DNA from: Rhizobium pisi
Lineage (GTDB): Bacteria > Pseudomonadota > Alphaproteobacteria > Rhizobiales > Rhizobiaceae
Direction of reading: 5' to 3'
DNA length: 64,000 nucleotides
Assembly: GCF_003938655.1 (NCBI RefSeq)
Contig: NZ_RJJT01000010.1
Coordinates: 124,001 to 188,000, forward strand
In this document: positions 53,877 through 63,682 of the stretch, piece by piece
Layout of the letters: each line of letters starts with the position of its first letter
Position numbering within the stretch: the stretch's first letter is position 1
Notes under the pieces: model-generated
Told to the model about the DNA's origin: nothing
Seen by the model: the letters and a program-made list of their open reading frames with translations, nothing else
Database searches by the model: none
Translations under genes and position numbers: made by a program

Positions 53877-54578
53877 ATGCCCGTTACAAGAATGCGGGAC
53901 GGTTTCATGCAAGTCGGGAATGCCAGATACCTGAAGCCGGGCGATCTGCCTGATGCGATCGCCGTCTTCCCCTTGACCGGTGCCCTTCTCCTGCCGGCTG
54001 GGCAGCTCCCCCTCAACATTTTCGAGCCGCGTTATCTTGCGATGCTCGATGCAGCCCTTGCCGGAAACCGGCTGATCGGCATGGTGCAACCGGCGCTCGG
54101 CGAACATGAGGACAAGGGCGGCGAGCACAGTCTTGCTGCCGTCGGCTGCCTTGGCCGCATCACGTCCTTCGCCGAGACGGGCGACGGGCGTTACATCGTG
54201 TCGCTGACCGGTGTTTGCCGCTTCCGGCTGCTGGAGGAGAAAGCGACAGGCGATCCCTTCCGCACCTTCCGCATCGCTCCCTTCATCGCCGACCTCTCGG
54301 CTGAAAACGAGGAGGAGGCCGTCGATCGCGCCGCGCTTCTGACCGCCTTCAAGGCCTACCTCGATGCCAACAAGCTTGAGGCAGACTGGGAGAGCGTCGA
54401 GCGGGCGAGCAATCTGACGCTCGTCAATTCGCTCGCCATGATGTCGCCCTTCGGGCCGGCCGAAAAGCAGGCGCTGCTCGAGGCGCCCGACCTGAAGACG
54501 CGGGCGGAAACGTTGATCGCCATCACCGAGATCGTGCTGGCGCGCGTCTTCGGTGACTCCGACACGGTTCTGCAGTAG
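53877..54578 (+). CDS. Lon N-terminal (LON substrate-binding) domain protein
   Basis: A 233-residue stand-alone LON domain (PUA-like) without ATPase or protease parts: IAVFPLTGALLLPAGQLPLNIFEPRYLAMLDAALAGNRLIGMVQP, then VGCLGRITSFAETGDGRYIVSLTGVCRFRL and a helical tail (NSLAMMSPFGPAEKQALLEAPDL). Probably a protein-binding module; function unknown. GAGGA six bases upstream supports ATG 53877. ATG 53907 (MQVGNARYL) is nearer the conserved domain and is a real alternative. Followed after 9 bases by the Trm112-like gene. Confidence 0.88.
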   Translation: MPVTRMRDGFMQVGNARYLKPGDLPDAIAVFPLTGALLLPAGQLPLNIFEPRYLAMLDAALAGNRLIGMVQPALGEHEDKGGEHSLAAVGCLGRITSFAETGDGRYIVSLTGVCRFRLLEEKATGDPFRTFRIAPFIADLSAENEEEAVDRAALLTAFKAYLDANKLEADWESVERASNLTLVNSLAMMSPFGPAEKQALLEAPDLKTRAETLIAITEIVLARVFGDSDTVLQ

Positions 54579-54587
54579 ACTTCGGCC

Positions 54588-54776
54588 ATGGACGAAAAAC
54601 TCAGCCGCGTCGATCCGAAACTGCTCGAACTCCTGGTCTGCCCGCTCTCCAAGGGGCGGCTTTCATATGATCGCGAGCACAATGAACTTGTTTCGGAAAA
54701 GGCTCAGCTTGCCTATCCGATCCGCGATGGCATTCCAATCATGCTGGTGTCCGAGGCCCGTCGGCTCGACGAGTGA
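54588..54776 (+). CDS. Trm112-family (UPF0434) small protein
   Basis: A 62-residue protein with the Trm112 pattern: [53 protein letters not shown]. Only one of the zinc cysteines of eukaryotic Trm112 remains, as usual in bacterial members. Bacterial homologues may be cofactors of methyltransferases; not established here. Likely co-transcribed with the LON-domain gene. Confidence 0.88.
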   Translation: MDEKLSRVDPKLLELLVCPLSKGRLSYDREHNELVSEKAQLAYPIRDGIPIMLVSEARRLDE

Positions 54777-54795
54777 TGTCTCTTAAAAATCGTCT

Positions 54796-56010
54796 TTAAA
54801 TCGTCTGGCCGGCCAGCAGGCGCGGATTGTCCTTTGCCGTCGTTCCCGCAGCCTGGCCGATGAAGAAGGATTTGAGACGCGGCAGGCGGTCGACGATGCC
54901 GAGGCCGACGTCGCGGGCGATGCGGATCGGCGTCGCGTCGTTGGAAAAGAGCCGGTTCAGCACGTCTGTTGTCACGCCCATGCGGAAGGTGTCGAAGCGC
55001 CGCCAGGTCTGGTAACGCTCGAGAATGTTGATCGAGCCGATGTCGAGGCCGAGGCGATCGGCCTCCACCACGGTTTCGGCGAGTGCCGCCACATCCTTGA
55101 AGCCGAGATTGAGGCCCTGCCCGGAAATCGGGTGAATGCCGTGGGCTGCGTCGCCGGCAAGCGCGAAACGCGGCGCGACGAAGGAGCGGGCGAGCGTCAG
55201 GCCGAGGGGAAAGGCGCGCTTGTCGCCGATGACCTTCAGGCTCCCAAGCTTGTGGCCGAAACGGCGTTCCAATTCCTCCTCGAAGATCAGGTCGTCGGCG
55301 GCAACCAGCCGGTCGGCGTCATGCGTCAGCTCCGTCCAGACGAGCGAGGAGCGATTGTTTCTGAGCGGCAGGATGGCGAAGGGGCCGGCCGGCAGGAAAT
55401 GTTCTTCGGCGCAGCCCTCGTGCGGCCGCTCGTGTTCGACGGTCGCGACGATGCCGGACTGGCCATAATCCCAGGTGACGGTCCTGATGCCGGCGAGATC
55501 GCGCAGTTTTGAGCGCACGCCGTCGCAGGCGACCAGCAACCGGGTTTCCAGCGCGCTGCCGTCGGAAAGCTTGACCGTGACATGGCTGTCCTGCGTCTTC
55601 AGTTCCGTGGCGCCGAGCCCATGGCGGATCTCGATGCCGAGCCGCTCGCAGGTGCGGCGCAGGGCTGCGACCATGGCGACGTTCGGGATCATGTGGGCAA
55701 AAGGCCGGCCTTCCGTCACTTCGCCATCGAAGGTGAGAAAAACCGGGCGCACCGGATCGGACGTCCTTGAGTCGGTGACGATCATCTTGTTGATCGGCTG
55801 GGCTTCGGGCTCGATCTCGTCCCAGATGCCGAAGACCTCAAGCATTTTCGCAGCCGCCGTGATGATGGCGGAGGCGCGCGTATCGCCTTTCCAGACATGC
55901 TCGGGGGCCGCCTCGACGACCGCGACATCAAGATGCGGCGCCGCCTGCTTGACCGCTACAGCGGCGGAAAGGCCGACATAACCCCCGCCCACAACCAGCA
56001 TGTCCAGCAT
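54796..56010 (-). CDS. UbiH/UbiF/Coq6-family FAD monooxygenase
   Basis: A 404-residue flavin hydroxylase of the ubiquinone-synthesis group. The FAD motif is MLDMLVVGGGYVGLSAAVAVKQ. The internal motif is LVACDGVRSKLRDLAGI (DG motif), and the second FAD motif is FALAGDAAHGIHPISGQGLNLGFKDVAALAE. It would hydroxylate a ring carbon of the quinone precursor at the inner membrane face; which carbon cannot be told from sequence. GGGAGC lies before the ATG. Divergent from tesB with a perfect 16-bp palindrome between them. Confidence 0.88.
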   Translation of the reverse strand: MLDMLVVGGGYVGLSAAVAVKQAAPHLDVAVVEAAPEHVWKGDTRASAIITAAAKMLEVFGIWDEIEPEAQPINKMIVTDSRTSDPVRPVFLTFDGEVTEGRPFAHMIPNVAMVAALRRTCERLGIEIRHGLGATELKTQDSHVTVKLSDGSALETRLLVACDGVRSKLRDLAGIRTVTWDYGQSGIVATVEHERPHEGCAEEHFLPAGPFAILPLRNNRSSLVWTELTHDADRLVAADDLIFEEELERRFGHKLGSLKVIGDKRAFPLGLTLARSFVAPRFALAGDAAHGIHPISGQGLNLGFKDVAALAETVVEADRLGLDIGSINILERYQTWRRFDTFRMGVTTDVLNRLFSNDATPIRIARDVGLGIVDRLPRLKSFFIGQAAGTTAKDNPRLLAGQTI

Positions 56011-56041
56011 CGCGCCGCTCCCGTACCTTGTACCTCAGATG

Positions 56042-56057
56042 TGATCTATATAGATCA
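56042..56057. promoter_or_regulatory. Perfect 16-bp palindrome between divergent ubiquinone and thioesterase genes
   Basis: TGATCTATATAGATCA lies 32 bases upstream of the UbiH-type gene and 38 bases upstream of tesB. The central TATATA could also serve as a -10 element. A shared operator is likely by position; the regulator is unknown. Confidence 0.5.
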
Positions 56058-56094
56058 TCGCAACCTCACTTCCTACCACCGGGAGACGCACAAA

Positions 56095-56979
56095 ATGACG
56101 CGCGAGACATCAGGGCCTTCGGCGATGGAGACGCTGCTTGCCACACTCGACCTGGAGCCGATCGAGGTCGATATCTTCCGTGGTAGGAGCCCTCAGGCCG
56201 GCTGGCAGCGGGTCTTCGGCGGCCAGGTGATCGGCCAGGCGCTGATGGCGGCGCAGCGCACCATCGAGGGCGACCGTTTCGTGCATTCGCTGCATGCCTA
56301 TTTCATGCGCCCCGGCGATCCCTCGGTGCCGATCATCTACCAGGCGGAGCGCATCCGCGACGGATCGAGCTTCAACACCCGGCGCGTCGTGGCGATCCAG
56401 CATGGCAAGGCAATCTTCGCGCTGTCGGCTTCCTTCCAGGGGGAGGAGCCCGGCTTCGACCACCAGATCGCCATGCCCGAAGTATCGGCGCCGGAGACGC
56501 TGCTCGGCGAGCAGCAGATCAAGGAGCAATATCTCGCGCATGCGCCCGAAGCGATCCGGAAATACTGGCAGCGCGAGCGGCCGATCGAGATCCGCCCCGT
56601 TTCGCTGACGCATTATTTTTCCGATAAGAAGCTCGATCCCAAACAGGACGTCTGGGTGCGCGCCACTGGCCCGGTTCCCGACAACCGGCTCGACCAGGCG
56701 GCGGTGCTTGCCTATCTCTCCGACATGACGCTGCTCGACACCGCGCTCTATGCGCATGGCACGTCGATCTTTGACCAGAGCCTGCAGGTGGCGAGCCTCG
56801 ATCATTCCATGTGGTTCCACAGGCCCTGCAAGCTCGACGACTGGCTGCTCTACACGCAGGATAGCCCCTCGGCTTCGGGCGCCCGTGGATTGACTCGGGG
56901 CAGCCTGTTTACGCGATCGGGCGAGCTGGTCGCCTCCGTCGCCCAGGAGGGTTTGATTCGGAAAAAGGCAAATGAATAA
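56095..56979 (+). CDS. tesB: Acyl-CoA thioesterase II
   Basis: A 294-residue double-hotdog thioesterase: FRGRSPQAGWQRVFGGQVIGQALMAAQRTI near the N-terminus, HSLHAYFMRPGDPSVPIIYQAERIRDGSSFNTRRVVAIQ, and in the second domain AVLAYLSDMTLLDTAL followed by VASLDHSMWFHRP and GARGLTRGSLFTRSGELVASVAQEGLIR. These carry the Asp/Gln/Thr catalytic set of TesB. Start at ATG 56095, where the family begins. Hydrolyses medium to long acyl-CoAs. Confidence 0.93.
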   Translation: MTRETSGPSAMETLLATLDLEPIEVDIFRGRSPQAGWQRVFGGQVIGQALMAAQRTIEGDRFVHSLHAYFMRPGDPSVPIIYQAERIRDGSSFNTRRVVAIQHGKAIFALSASFQGEEPGFDHQIAMPEVSAPETLLGEQQIKEQYLAHAPEAIRKYWQRERPIEIRPVSLTHYFSDKKLDPKQDVWVRATGPVPDNRLDQAAVLAYLSDMTLLDTALYAHGTSIFDQSLQVASLDHSMWFHRPCKLDDWLLYTQDSPSASGARGLTRGSLFTRSGELVASVAQEGLIRKKANE

Positions 56980-57001
56980 ATAATGTGCATCTTGATAAAT
57001 T

Positions 57002-57019
57002 TGCGCATTATTTGTGCGC
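57002..57019. promoter_or_regulatory. Candidate NtrC binding site upstream of glnK
   Basis: GCGCA-N7-TGCGC (57003-57007 and 57015-57019) resembles the NtrC dyad. It lies about 90 bases upstream of the sigma-54 -24 element, a usual distance for an enhancer site. A related TGTGCA half-site lies at 56984. Confidence 0.5.
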
Positions 57020-57101
57020 TTATCGGCCGGTCATTTGCCTGTTTATTAGCATCCATAATTATAATATTTATTTTTCAATAAGTTAGGTCCTGCTTCGAAT
57101 C

Positions 57102-57117
57102 TGGCACGTCCCTTGAA
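57102..57117 (+). promoter_or_regulatory. Sigma-54 promoter of glnK-amtB
   Basis: TGGCACG-N4-TTGAA matches the -24/-12 sigma-54 consensus (TGGCACG-N4-TTGCW) with correct spacing and one change in the -12 box. It lies 85 bases upstream of the glnK start. Confidence 0.8.
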
Positions 57118-57183
57118 TGTATATCGCCGGTCGCTGTTCAGGAACGTCAGCGGCAAGGAGAGTCGGCTCCGCGCCGAGGATAA

Positions 57184-57540
<357 letters not shown>

Positions 57541-57567
57541 GAGCGGCAGATCAAGGAGCTTTATTCC

Positions 57568-58995
57568 ATGTCAATTTCGAAGTTTTCCTCTACCATTGCG
57601 CTGGCTTGCGCAGCAACGGCTGCGCTTCTGGCGCCCGCCGTCGCTTTCGCGCAGGAGACCGCGCCAGCTGCTGCCGCCGCTGCTGCTCCCGCCTTCACCA
57701 TGGACAAGGGTGACAACACCTGGATGCTCATCTCCTCGGCGCTCGTCCTTTTGATGACGATCCCGGGCCTTGCGCTTTTCTACGGTGGTCTCGTTCGCGC
57801 CAAGAACATGCTCTCCGTGCTGATGCAGGTCTTCATGATCACTGCCGTCGTGGCGCTGATCTGGGTGACCTACGGCTATTCGCTGGCCTTCACCGACGGC
57901 GGCTCGCTGAACAGCTTCGTCGGCGGCTTCTCCAAGGCGTTCCTTGCCGGTGTCAATACCTCGTCGCTTGCCGAAACCTTCTCGAAGGGCGTCGCCATTC
58001 CGGAATACACCTTCATCGTGTTCCAGATGACGTTCGCCTGCATCACGCCTGGCCTCATCGTCGGCGCATTCGCCGAGCGTGTTAAGTTCTCGGCCGTTAT
58101 GCTCTTCGTCGTGCTCTGGGTCACGTTCATCTACTTCCCGATGGCGCACATGGTCTGGTTCTGGGGCGGTCCGAGCTCCTACACCTCGCCGGCCGGCCTG
58201 ATCTTCTCCTACGGCGCAATCGACTTTGCCGGCGGCACGGTCGTTCACATCAATGCCGGTATTGCAGGCCTCGTCGGCGCCATCATGCTCGGCAAGCGCA
58301 CGGGCTATAAGAAGGAAATCATGGCTCCGCACTCGATGACGCTGACCATGGTCGGCGCCTCGCTGCTGTGGGTTGGCTGGTTCGGCTTCAATGCCGGCTC
58401 CAACCTCGAAGCCAACGCTTACGCCTCGCTTGCCTTTATCAACACCTTCGTTGCGACGGCCGCTGCCGCCGTATCCTGGTGCATCGTTGAAAGCCTCGCC
58501 CGCGGCAAGGCTTCCATGCTCGGTGGCGCTTCCGGCGCTGTTGCCGGTCTCGTCGCCATCACCCCGGCAGCAGGCTTTGCCGGCCCGATGGGCTCGATCG
58601 TTCTCGGCCTCATCGTCTCGCCGGTCTGCTACTTCTTCGTCGACGTCGTGAAGAACAAGTTCAACTACGACGACAGCCTCGACGTCTTCGGCGTGCATTG
58701 CATCGGCGGCATCCTCGGTGCTCTCGGCACCGGTATCCTCGTCAACCCGGCCCTCGGCGGCGCCGGCATCGTCGATTACTCGACGGCCGACTTCGCTGCC
58801 TCCTATGCCGGTACGGCAACCCAGGTCCTGGCCCAGGCCAAGGGTGTCCTGACGACGCTCCTGTGGTCGGGCATTGGTTCGGCGATCCTCTACAAGATCG
58901 TCGACGTCGTCATCGGCCTGCGCGTGAGCGTCGAAGCCGAACGCGAAGGTCTCGACCTCTCGACCCACGGCGAAGCCGCCTACCACTCTTCCTGA
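57568..58995 (+). CDS. amtB: Ammonium transporter AmtB
   Basis: A 475-residue inner-membrane channel with a cleavable signal peptide ([22 protein letters not shown]), an Ala-rich spacer and 11 membrane segments. Landmarks: [68 protein letters not shown] (pore His), [11 protein letters not shown], and [20 protein letters not shown] (second pore His). AAGGAG lies 8 bases before the ATG. Co-transcribed with glnK under nitrogen control. Confidence 0.96.
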   Translation: MSISKFSSTIALACAATAALLAPAVAFAQETAPAAAAAAAPAFTMDKGDNTWMLISSALVLLMTIPGLALFYGGLVRAKNMLSVLMQVFMITAVVALIWVTYGYSLAFTDGGSLNSFVGGFSKAFLAGVNTSSLAETFSKGVAIPEYTFIVFQMTFACITPGLIVGAFAERVKFSAVMLFVVLWVTFIYFPMAHMVWFWGGPSSYTSPAGLIFSYGAIDFAGGTVVHINAGIAGLVGAIMLGKRTGYKKEIMAPHSMTLTMVGASLLWVGWFGFNAGSNLEANAYASLAFINTFVATAAAAVSWCIVESLARGKASMLGGASGAVAGLVAITPAAGFAGPMGSIVLGLIVSPVCYFFVDVVKNKFNYDDSLDVFGVHCIGGILGALGTGILVNPALGGAGIVDYSTADFAASYAGTATQVLAQAKGVLTTLLWSGIGSAILYKIVDVVIGLRVSVEAEREGLDLSTHGEAAYHSS

Positions 58996-59006
58996 TCACA
59001 GGGTTT

Positions 59007-59031
59007 GCGGCGCCCGTCATAAGGGCGCCGC
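59007..59031 (+). repeat. Hairpin after amtB
   Basis: GCGGCGCCC and GGGCGCCGC form a perfect 9-bp stem 11 bases after the amtB stop, without a T-run. Confidence 0.6.
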
Positions 59032-59072
59032 TGCACAGCCCGTCGCGGCCTATCTAACAATAAGCCGCATTT

Positions 59073-59103
59073 GGCCCGGACCATCCAAGGTTCGGGCCTT
59101 TTT
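59073..59103 (+). terminator. Intrinsic terminator of glnK-amtB
   Basis: GGCCCGGACC pairs with GGTTCGGGCC (two internal mismatches) and is followed by TTTTT. Confidence 0.85.
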
Positions 59104-59245
59104 CATTTCCCCGTCAGGAATGCGCATCCGGGCATGCATGGTTAACATCGCTTTAACCCGGCTCTGGTTAGGTAGAGCGGACGCATTTTGGCACGGCGAA
59201 GCTTTAGCGATTCGCGTGTCCTCAGGCATTGGACGGGTTAGACAC

Positions 59246-61915
59246 ATGGCAAGAAGCACGTCGCCGGCAATGGATGGCCGTCCGGATCGGTTCTCCTTCT
59301 CGGCATTCATGCTGCGGCAGATCCAGGCGCTCATCGGCTTTGCGATCTTTCTGCTGCTGGCGCTCTGCGTCGCCGCGCTGGCGACATGGAATGTCGCCGA
59401 TCCCAGCTATTCCTATGCCACCGCCAACCTGCCGACGAATGTCCTCGGTTACAGCGGGGCCGCCTTTGCCGATCTCGTCATGCAATTCCTGGGGCTTGCC
59501 AGCGTCGTTTCGATGCTGCCGATCGTCGCTTGGGCGCTGGCGCTGATCTCTGGCCGCTGCTTCAGCCGTATTCCCGCCCGCATGGGCGCCTGGCTCGCCG
59601 GCTCGGTGCTTTCCTCGGCTGTCATCGGCTGCTTTCCGCCGCCGCTCACCTGGCCGATCCCGAACGGCATCGGCGGTGTCGTCGGCGACATGATCCTGCG
59701 TTTTCCCGCGCTCTTCGTCGGCGCTTATCCCACCGGCACTTTTGCCATGGTCGTCGGCTGCATCTTTTCCCTGCCGACAGCGTGGCTGATGCTGTTCGCA
59801 TCGGGCATCGTCGGCCATAGCGATGCTGACGAGATCGAAGAGGATTACGTGGATACGACAAGCAAGGCTCGTGTCGTCGGAGACGAGGACGAAGAGGATG
59901 AGTCCCGCTGGGTTGCTCTGAGCGGCGCCGTCACGCATGCCTGGTATATGAGCCAGGGCCGCCTGCGCCGGCTCTTCGGCATGGGGCCGCGCAAGCGCCG
60001 CCAGGGCGATTTCGAATCACCCTATGATTTCAACGATGACGAGTTCGGCACGCTGAACGAACCGGTTCGCGCCAAGACGCCGATGGTCCGGGGCGAGCGC
60101 ATGGAGCCGTCGATGGAGCCGCGGGCGGCTTCGCCGCGGCGCATCGTCGCTGCGCCGTCGCTTTCGGTCGACGACGATGATGATGACGACAATCTGCCCT
60201 TCGATACCGATATGCCGCCGCGCCCGGCCGATATCCTGCCCGACGACGATGACGACGAGTGGATGATCCGCGCGCCGGCAAAGGCCGCCGGCAAGCCGGA
60301 ACCGCGCGTCGTCCCCGCGGTCACGCGTCCGAAGCCCGGCGCCCGTGTCGAGCGCGAGGCGCAAGGCTCGTTCATCCGTCCCGAAGGTTTCCAGCTCCCC
60401 TCGATGCATCTGCTCGCCGAGCCAAAGAATGTTGTCCGCGATTCCACGCTTTCGGCCGACGCGCTGGAGCAGAATGCCCGCATGCTCGAAGGCGTGCTCG
60501 AGGATTTCGGCGTCAAGGGCGAGATCATCCATGTCCGCCCGGGTCCTGTCGTCACCCTCTACGAGCTCGAGCCGGCGCCCGGCATCAAATCGTCGCGCGT
60601 CATCGGCCTTGCCGACGACATCGCCCGCTCGATGAGCGCGATTGCCGCCCGCGTCGCCGTCGTGCCCGGCCGCAACGCGATCGGCATCGAACTGCCCAAC
60701 CAGACGCGCGAGACCGTCTATCTTCGCGAACTCATCGCTTCCCGGGATTTCGAGGGCAGCAAGGCGAAGCTCGCCATGGCGCTCGGCAAGACGATCGGCG
60801 GCGAAGCCGTCATCGCCGACCTCGCCAAGATGCCGCACCTGCTCGTCGCCGGCACCACCGGCTCGGGCAAATCGGTCGCCATCAACACGATGATCCTGTC
60901 ACTGCTCTACCGCATGACGCCGGAGCAATGCCGCCTGATCATGATCGACCCGAAGATGCTCGAACTCTCCGTCTATGACGGCATTCCGCACCTGCTTTCG
61001 CCTGTCGTGACCGATCCGAAGAAGGCCGTCGTCGCGCTGAAATGGACCGTGCGCGAGATGGAAGAGCGCTACAAGAAGATGTCGAAGATCGGCGTGCGCA
61101 ATATCGACGGCTTCAACACCCGCGTCGAGCAGGCGCTGTCGAAGGGCGAGGCGATCTCGCGCACGGTGCAGACCGGCTTCGACCGCCACACCGGCGAGGC
61201 GATGTACGAGACCGAAGAATTCGATCTCAGCCCGATGCCCTATATCGTCGTCATCATCGACGAGATGGCCGACCTGATGATGGTCGCCGGCAAGGATATC
61301 GAAGGCGCCGTCCAGCGTCTGGCGCAGATGGCGCGCGCCGCCGGCATCCACGTGATCATGGCGACACAGCGTCCGTCGGTCGACGTCATCACCGGCACGA
61401 TCAAGGCGAACTTCCCGACCCGCATCTCCTTCCAGGTGACATCGAAGATCGACAGCCGCACGATCCTCGGCGAGCAAGGCGCAGAACAGCTGCTCGGCAT
61501 GGGCGACATGCTCTATATGGCGGGTGGCGGGCGTATCCAGCGCGTGCACGGGCCGTTCGTCTCGGATGTCGAAGTGGAAGAGATCGTCTCCTACCTGAAG
61601 ACGCAGGGCTCGCCGCAATATCTCGATGCGATCACCGCCGATGACGACGAGGACGGCGATTACGGCGGTGGCGGCGGCCCGGCCGGTACGTCGAACCTTT
61701 CGGATTCGGAAGATCCCTATGATCAGGCCGTCGCCATCGTGCTGCGCGACGGCAAGGCCTCGACCTCCTATGTCCAGCGCCGTCTCGGCATCGGTTACAA
61801 CAGAGCCGCTTCGCTTATCGAGCGCATGGAGAAGGAAGGCATCATCGGGCCTGCCAATCACGCCGGAAAGCGCGAAATTCTTGTTCCGACCGAGGCCGAT
61901 ATCCTCGACCGCTGA
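59246..61915 (+). CDS. ftsK: DNA translocase FtsK
   Basis: An 889-residue divisome protein. Four to five N-terminal membrane segments (residues about 20-180) are followed by an acidic low-complexity linker with runs of Asp (around residues 310-345). The motor domain has Walker [10 protein letters not shown] (Lys542), [13 protein letters not shown] (Walker B) and [29 protein letters not shown]-terminal gamma winged helix ends the protein ([38 protein letters not shown]), which reads KOPS sequences. It pumps chromosome termini at the septum for dimer resolution. ATG 59246 is chosen because the membrane domain follows directly. Confidence 0.96.
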   Translation: MARSTSPAMDGRPDRFSFSAFMLRQIQALIGFAIFLLLALCVAALATWNVADPSYSYATANLPTNVLGYSGAAFADLVMQFLGLASVVSMLPIVAWALALISGRCFSRIPARMGAWLAGSVLSSAVIGCFPPPLTWPIPNGIGGVVGDMILRFPALFVGAYPTGTFAMVVGCIFSLPTAWLMLFASGIVGHSDADEIEEDYVDTTSKARVVGDEDEEDESRWVALSGAVTHAWYMSQGRLRRLFGMGPRKRRQGDFESPYDFNDDEFGTLNEPVRAKTPMVRGERMEPSMEPRAASPRRIVAAPSLSVDDDDDDDNLPFDTDMPPRPADILPDDDDDEWMIRAPAKAAGKPEPRVVPAVTRPKPGARVEREAQGSFIRPEGFQLPSMHLLAEPKNVVRDSTLSADALEQNARMLEGVLEDFGVKGEIIHVRPGPVVTLYELEPAPGIKSSRVIGLADDIARSMSAIAARVAVVPGRNAIGIELPNQTRETVYLRELIASRDFEGSKAKLAMALGKTIGGEAVIADLAKMPHLLVAGTTGSGKSVAINTMILSLLYRMTPEQCRLIMIDPKMLELSVYDGIPHLLSPVVTDPKKAVVALKWTVREMEERYKKMSKIGVRNIDGFNTRVEQALSKGEAISRTVQTGFDRHTGEAMYETEEFDLSPMPYIVVIIDEMADLMMVAGKDIEGAVQRLAQMARAAGIHVIMATQRPSVDVITGTIKANFPTRISFQVTSKIDSRTILGEQGAEQLLGMGDMLYMAGGGRIQRVHGPFVSDVEVEEIVSYLKTQGSPQYLDAITADDDEDGDYGGGGGPAGTSNLSDSEDPYDQAVAIVLRDGKASTSYVQRRLGIGYNRAASLIERMEKEGIIGPANHAGKREILVPTEADILDR

Positions 61916-61919
61916 GATA

Positions 61920-61950
61920 ACGGCCATATATTTCCAATGCGGCCGTTTTT
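61920..61950 (+). terminator. Intrinsic terminator after ftsK
   Basis: ACGGCC pairs with GGCCGT across a 15-base loop and is followed by TTTTT. Confidence 0.75.
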
Positions 61951-62052
61951 GCGGAACCTGACGGTATGGAAGCCGTTCGCTCTCGCGAGGCTGATCGCGG
62001 CCTTGAAGACGCCGCCTTTCGACGGCATGCAGATCTCATAAAGGAGATTTAG

Positions 62053-62721
62053 ATGAGTAACTCCAGTTCCCTCCTCTCCGGCCTGACGATGACGCGCCGC
62101 GAAATTCTGGGCGCCTTTGCCGTTGCTGCGATGGCGACCGCCGTTCCTCTCGGCGCCTTCGCGCAGGCGGCAGCGCCGGCTTCCGGCACCGCGCAGGCGA
62201 TCGCCGACCATTTCTCCGGCGTGACGACGATGCAGGGGGAATTCGTGCAGTTCGGTCCGCGCGGCGAGCAGACCGGCGGCAAGTTCTTCATCCAGCGGCC
62301 CGGCAAGCTGCGCTTCAACTATGACGATCCGTCGCCGATGCGGGTGATCGCCGACGGCAAGAACGTCGCCATCGGCAACACCAAGCTCAAGACCTGGGAT
62401 CTCTATCCGCTCTCCAAGACGCCGCTCAGCCTGTTGCTGGCGCAGCATATCGACCTGTCGGCCGGCATGGTGAAGGGCGTGAAGGAAGAATCGGACCTGA
62501 CGACGATTGCGCTTGGCAACAATACGGTGTTCGGAAACTCGACCATCACCATGATGTTCGACCCCAAGACCTATGACCTGCGCCAGTGGACCATCACCGA
62601 CAATCAGGGCAAGGACACGTCGGTGATGATCTTCAACGTCAAGACGGGCGTGCAATTCGACGACCGGGTCTTCCGCGTGCCTTACGAGAACATCCCCGGT
62701 ACGGCGGCCTCGCGCGACTGA
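62053..62721 (+). CDS. LolA-like outer membrane lipoprotein carrier
   Basis: A 222-residue periplasmic protein. The signal peptide has a twin Arg (MTRREILGAFAVAAMATAVPLGAFAQA), possibly Tat-dependent. The mature part shows the LolA half-barrel: IADHFSGVTTMQGEFVQFGPRGEQTGGKFFIQRPGKLRFNYDDPSPMRVIADGKNVAI and NTVFGNSTITMMFDPKTYDLRQWTITDNQGKDTSVMIFNVKTG. It would carry lipoproteins between membranes. AAGGAG lies before the ATG. Confidence 0.88.
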   Translation: MSNSSSLLSGLTMTRREILGAFAVAAMATAVPLGAFAQAAAPASGTAQAIADHFSGVTTMQGEFVQFGPRGEQTGGKFFIQRPGKLRFNYDDPSPMRVIADGKNVAIGNTKLKTWDLYPLSKTPLSLLLAQHIDLSAGMVKGVKEESDLTTIALGNNTVFGNSTITMMFDPKTYDLRQWTITDNQGKDTSVMIFNVKTGVQFDDRVFRVPYENIPGTAASRD

Positions 62722-62864
62722 GCCTTTTCGGTTGATCGCCGGCCGCTCCCTCAAGTGGGTTCCCTCCCGCCTGCCTTTGTTTTAAAGCCCTTTCATGAAA
62801 GCGCGTCGCATCGAACATCGCCGCGCGGTTCACGTTGAGCATTGGCCGTGAAGGGGCATGGGGA

Positions 62865-63668
62865 ATGGGCTTTTCGATTACCACCTGGAACATCAACTCG
62901 GTGCGGCTGCGCATGCCGATCGTCGAGCAGCTCGTTCTCAAGCACAGGCCGGATATTCTCTGCTTGCAGGAAACCAAGGTGCCGAACGAGCTCTTTCCGG
63001 CAGCCCCCCTGCGAGCCATGGGCTATGACCACATCATCATCCACGGCCAGAAGGGCTATCACGGCGTGGCGATCGCCTCGCGCATTCCGCTGACGGAGGA
63101 TCACCGGCAGGATTATTGCGGCGTCGGCGATGCCCGCCATATATCGGCGATCTTCGAGCGCGGCAATCGCCGCGTCCGGCTGCACAATTTCTACGTCCCG
63201 GCAGGCGGCGACGAGCCGGATCGCACCATCAATCCGAAATTCGGCCACAAGCTCGATTTCATCGAGGAGATGAAGCAGCTGAAAGCCAATGGCGAGGCCA
63301 ACACCTCCGCCATCCTCGTCGGCGACCTGAACATCGCGCCGCTGGAGCACGACGTCTGGTCGCACAAGCAGCTCCTGAAGATCGTCAGCCACACGCCTGT
63401 CGAGACCGACGGGCTGCTCGAGGTGATGAAGCGCGGCGCCTGGCTCGATCTCATGCGTCATCATGTGCCGGCCAGCGAAAAGCTCTATACTTGGTGGAGC
63501 TACCGCGCCAAGGACTGGGAAGCGGCCGACCGCGGCCGCCGTCTCGACCATATCTGGTCGTCCTCCGATCTCGGGCCGCATCTCAAGCGGATCGAGATCC
63601 TGAAGGAAGCGCGCGGCTGGGATCGCCCCTCCGACCACGTGCCGGTGACGGCGCATTTTGATCTCTGA
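62865..63668 (+). CDS. xth: Exodeoxyribonuclease III
   Basis: A 267-residue AP endonuclease/3'-exonuclease of the EEP family: FSITTWNINSVRLRMPIVEQLVLKHRPDILCLQETKV (metal Asn and Glu), FYVPAGGDEPD, LVGDLNIAPLEHDVW (catalytic Asp and Asn), YTWWSYRAKDWEAADRGRRLDHIWSS and the terminal SDHVPV motif with catalytic His. AAGGGG lies about 8 bases before ATG 62865; upstream TTG extension is not conserved. Confidence 0.93.
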   Translation: MGFSITTWNINSVRLRMPIVEQLVLKHRPDILCLQETKVPNELFPAAPLRAMGYDHIIIHGQKGYHGVAIASRIPLTEDHRQDYCGVGDARHISAIFERGNRRVRLHNFYVPAGGDEPDRTINPKFGHKLDFIEEMKQLKANGEANTSAILVGDLNIAPLEHDVWSHKQLLKIVSHTPVETDGLLEVMKRGAWLDLMRHHVPASEKLYTWWSYRAKDWEAADRGRRLDHIWSSSDLGPHLKRIEILKEARGWDRPSDHVPVTAHFDL

Positions 63669-63682
63669 CAAAGATCAAAGGA

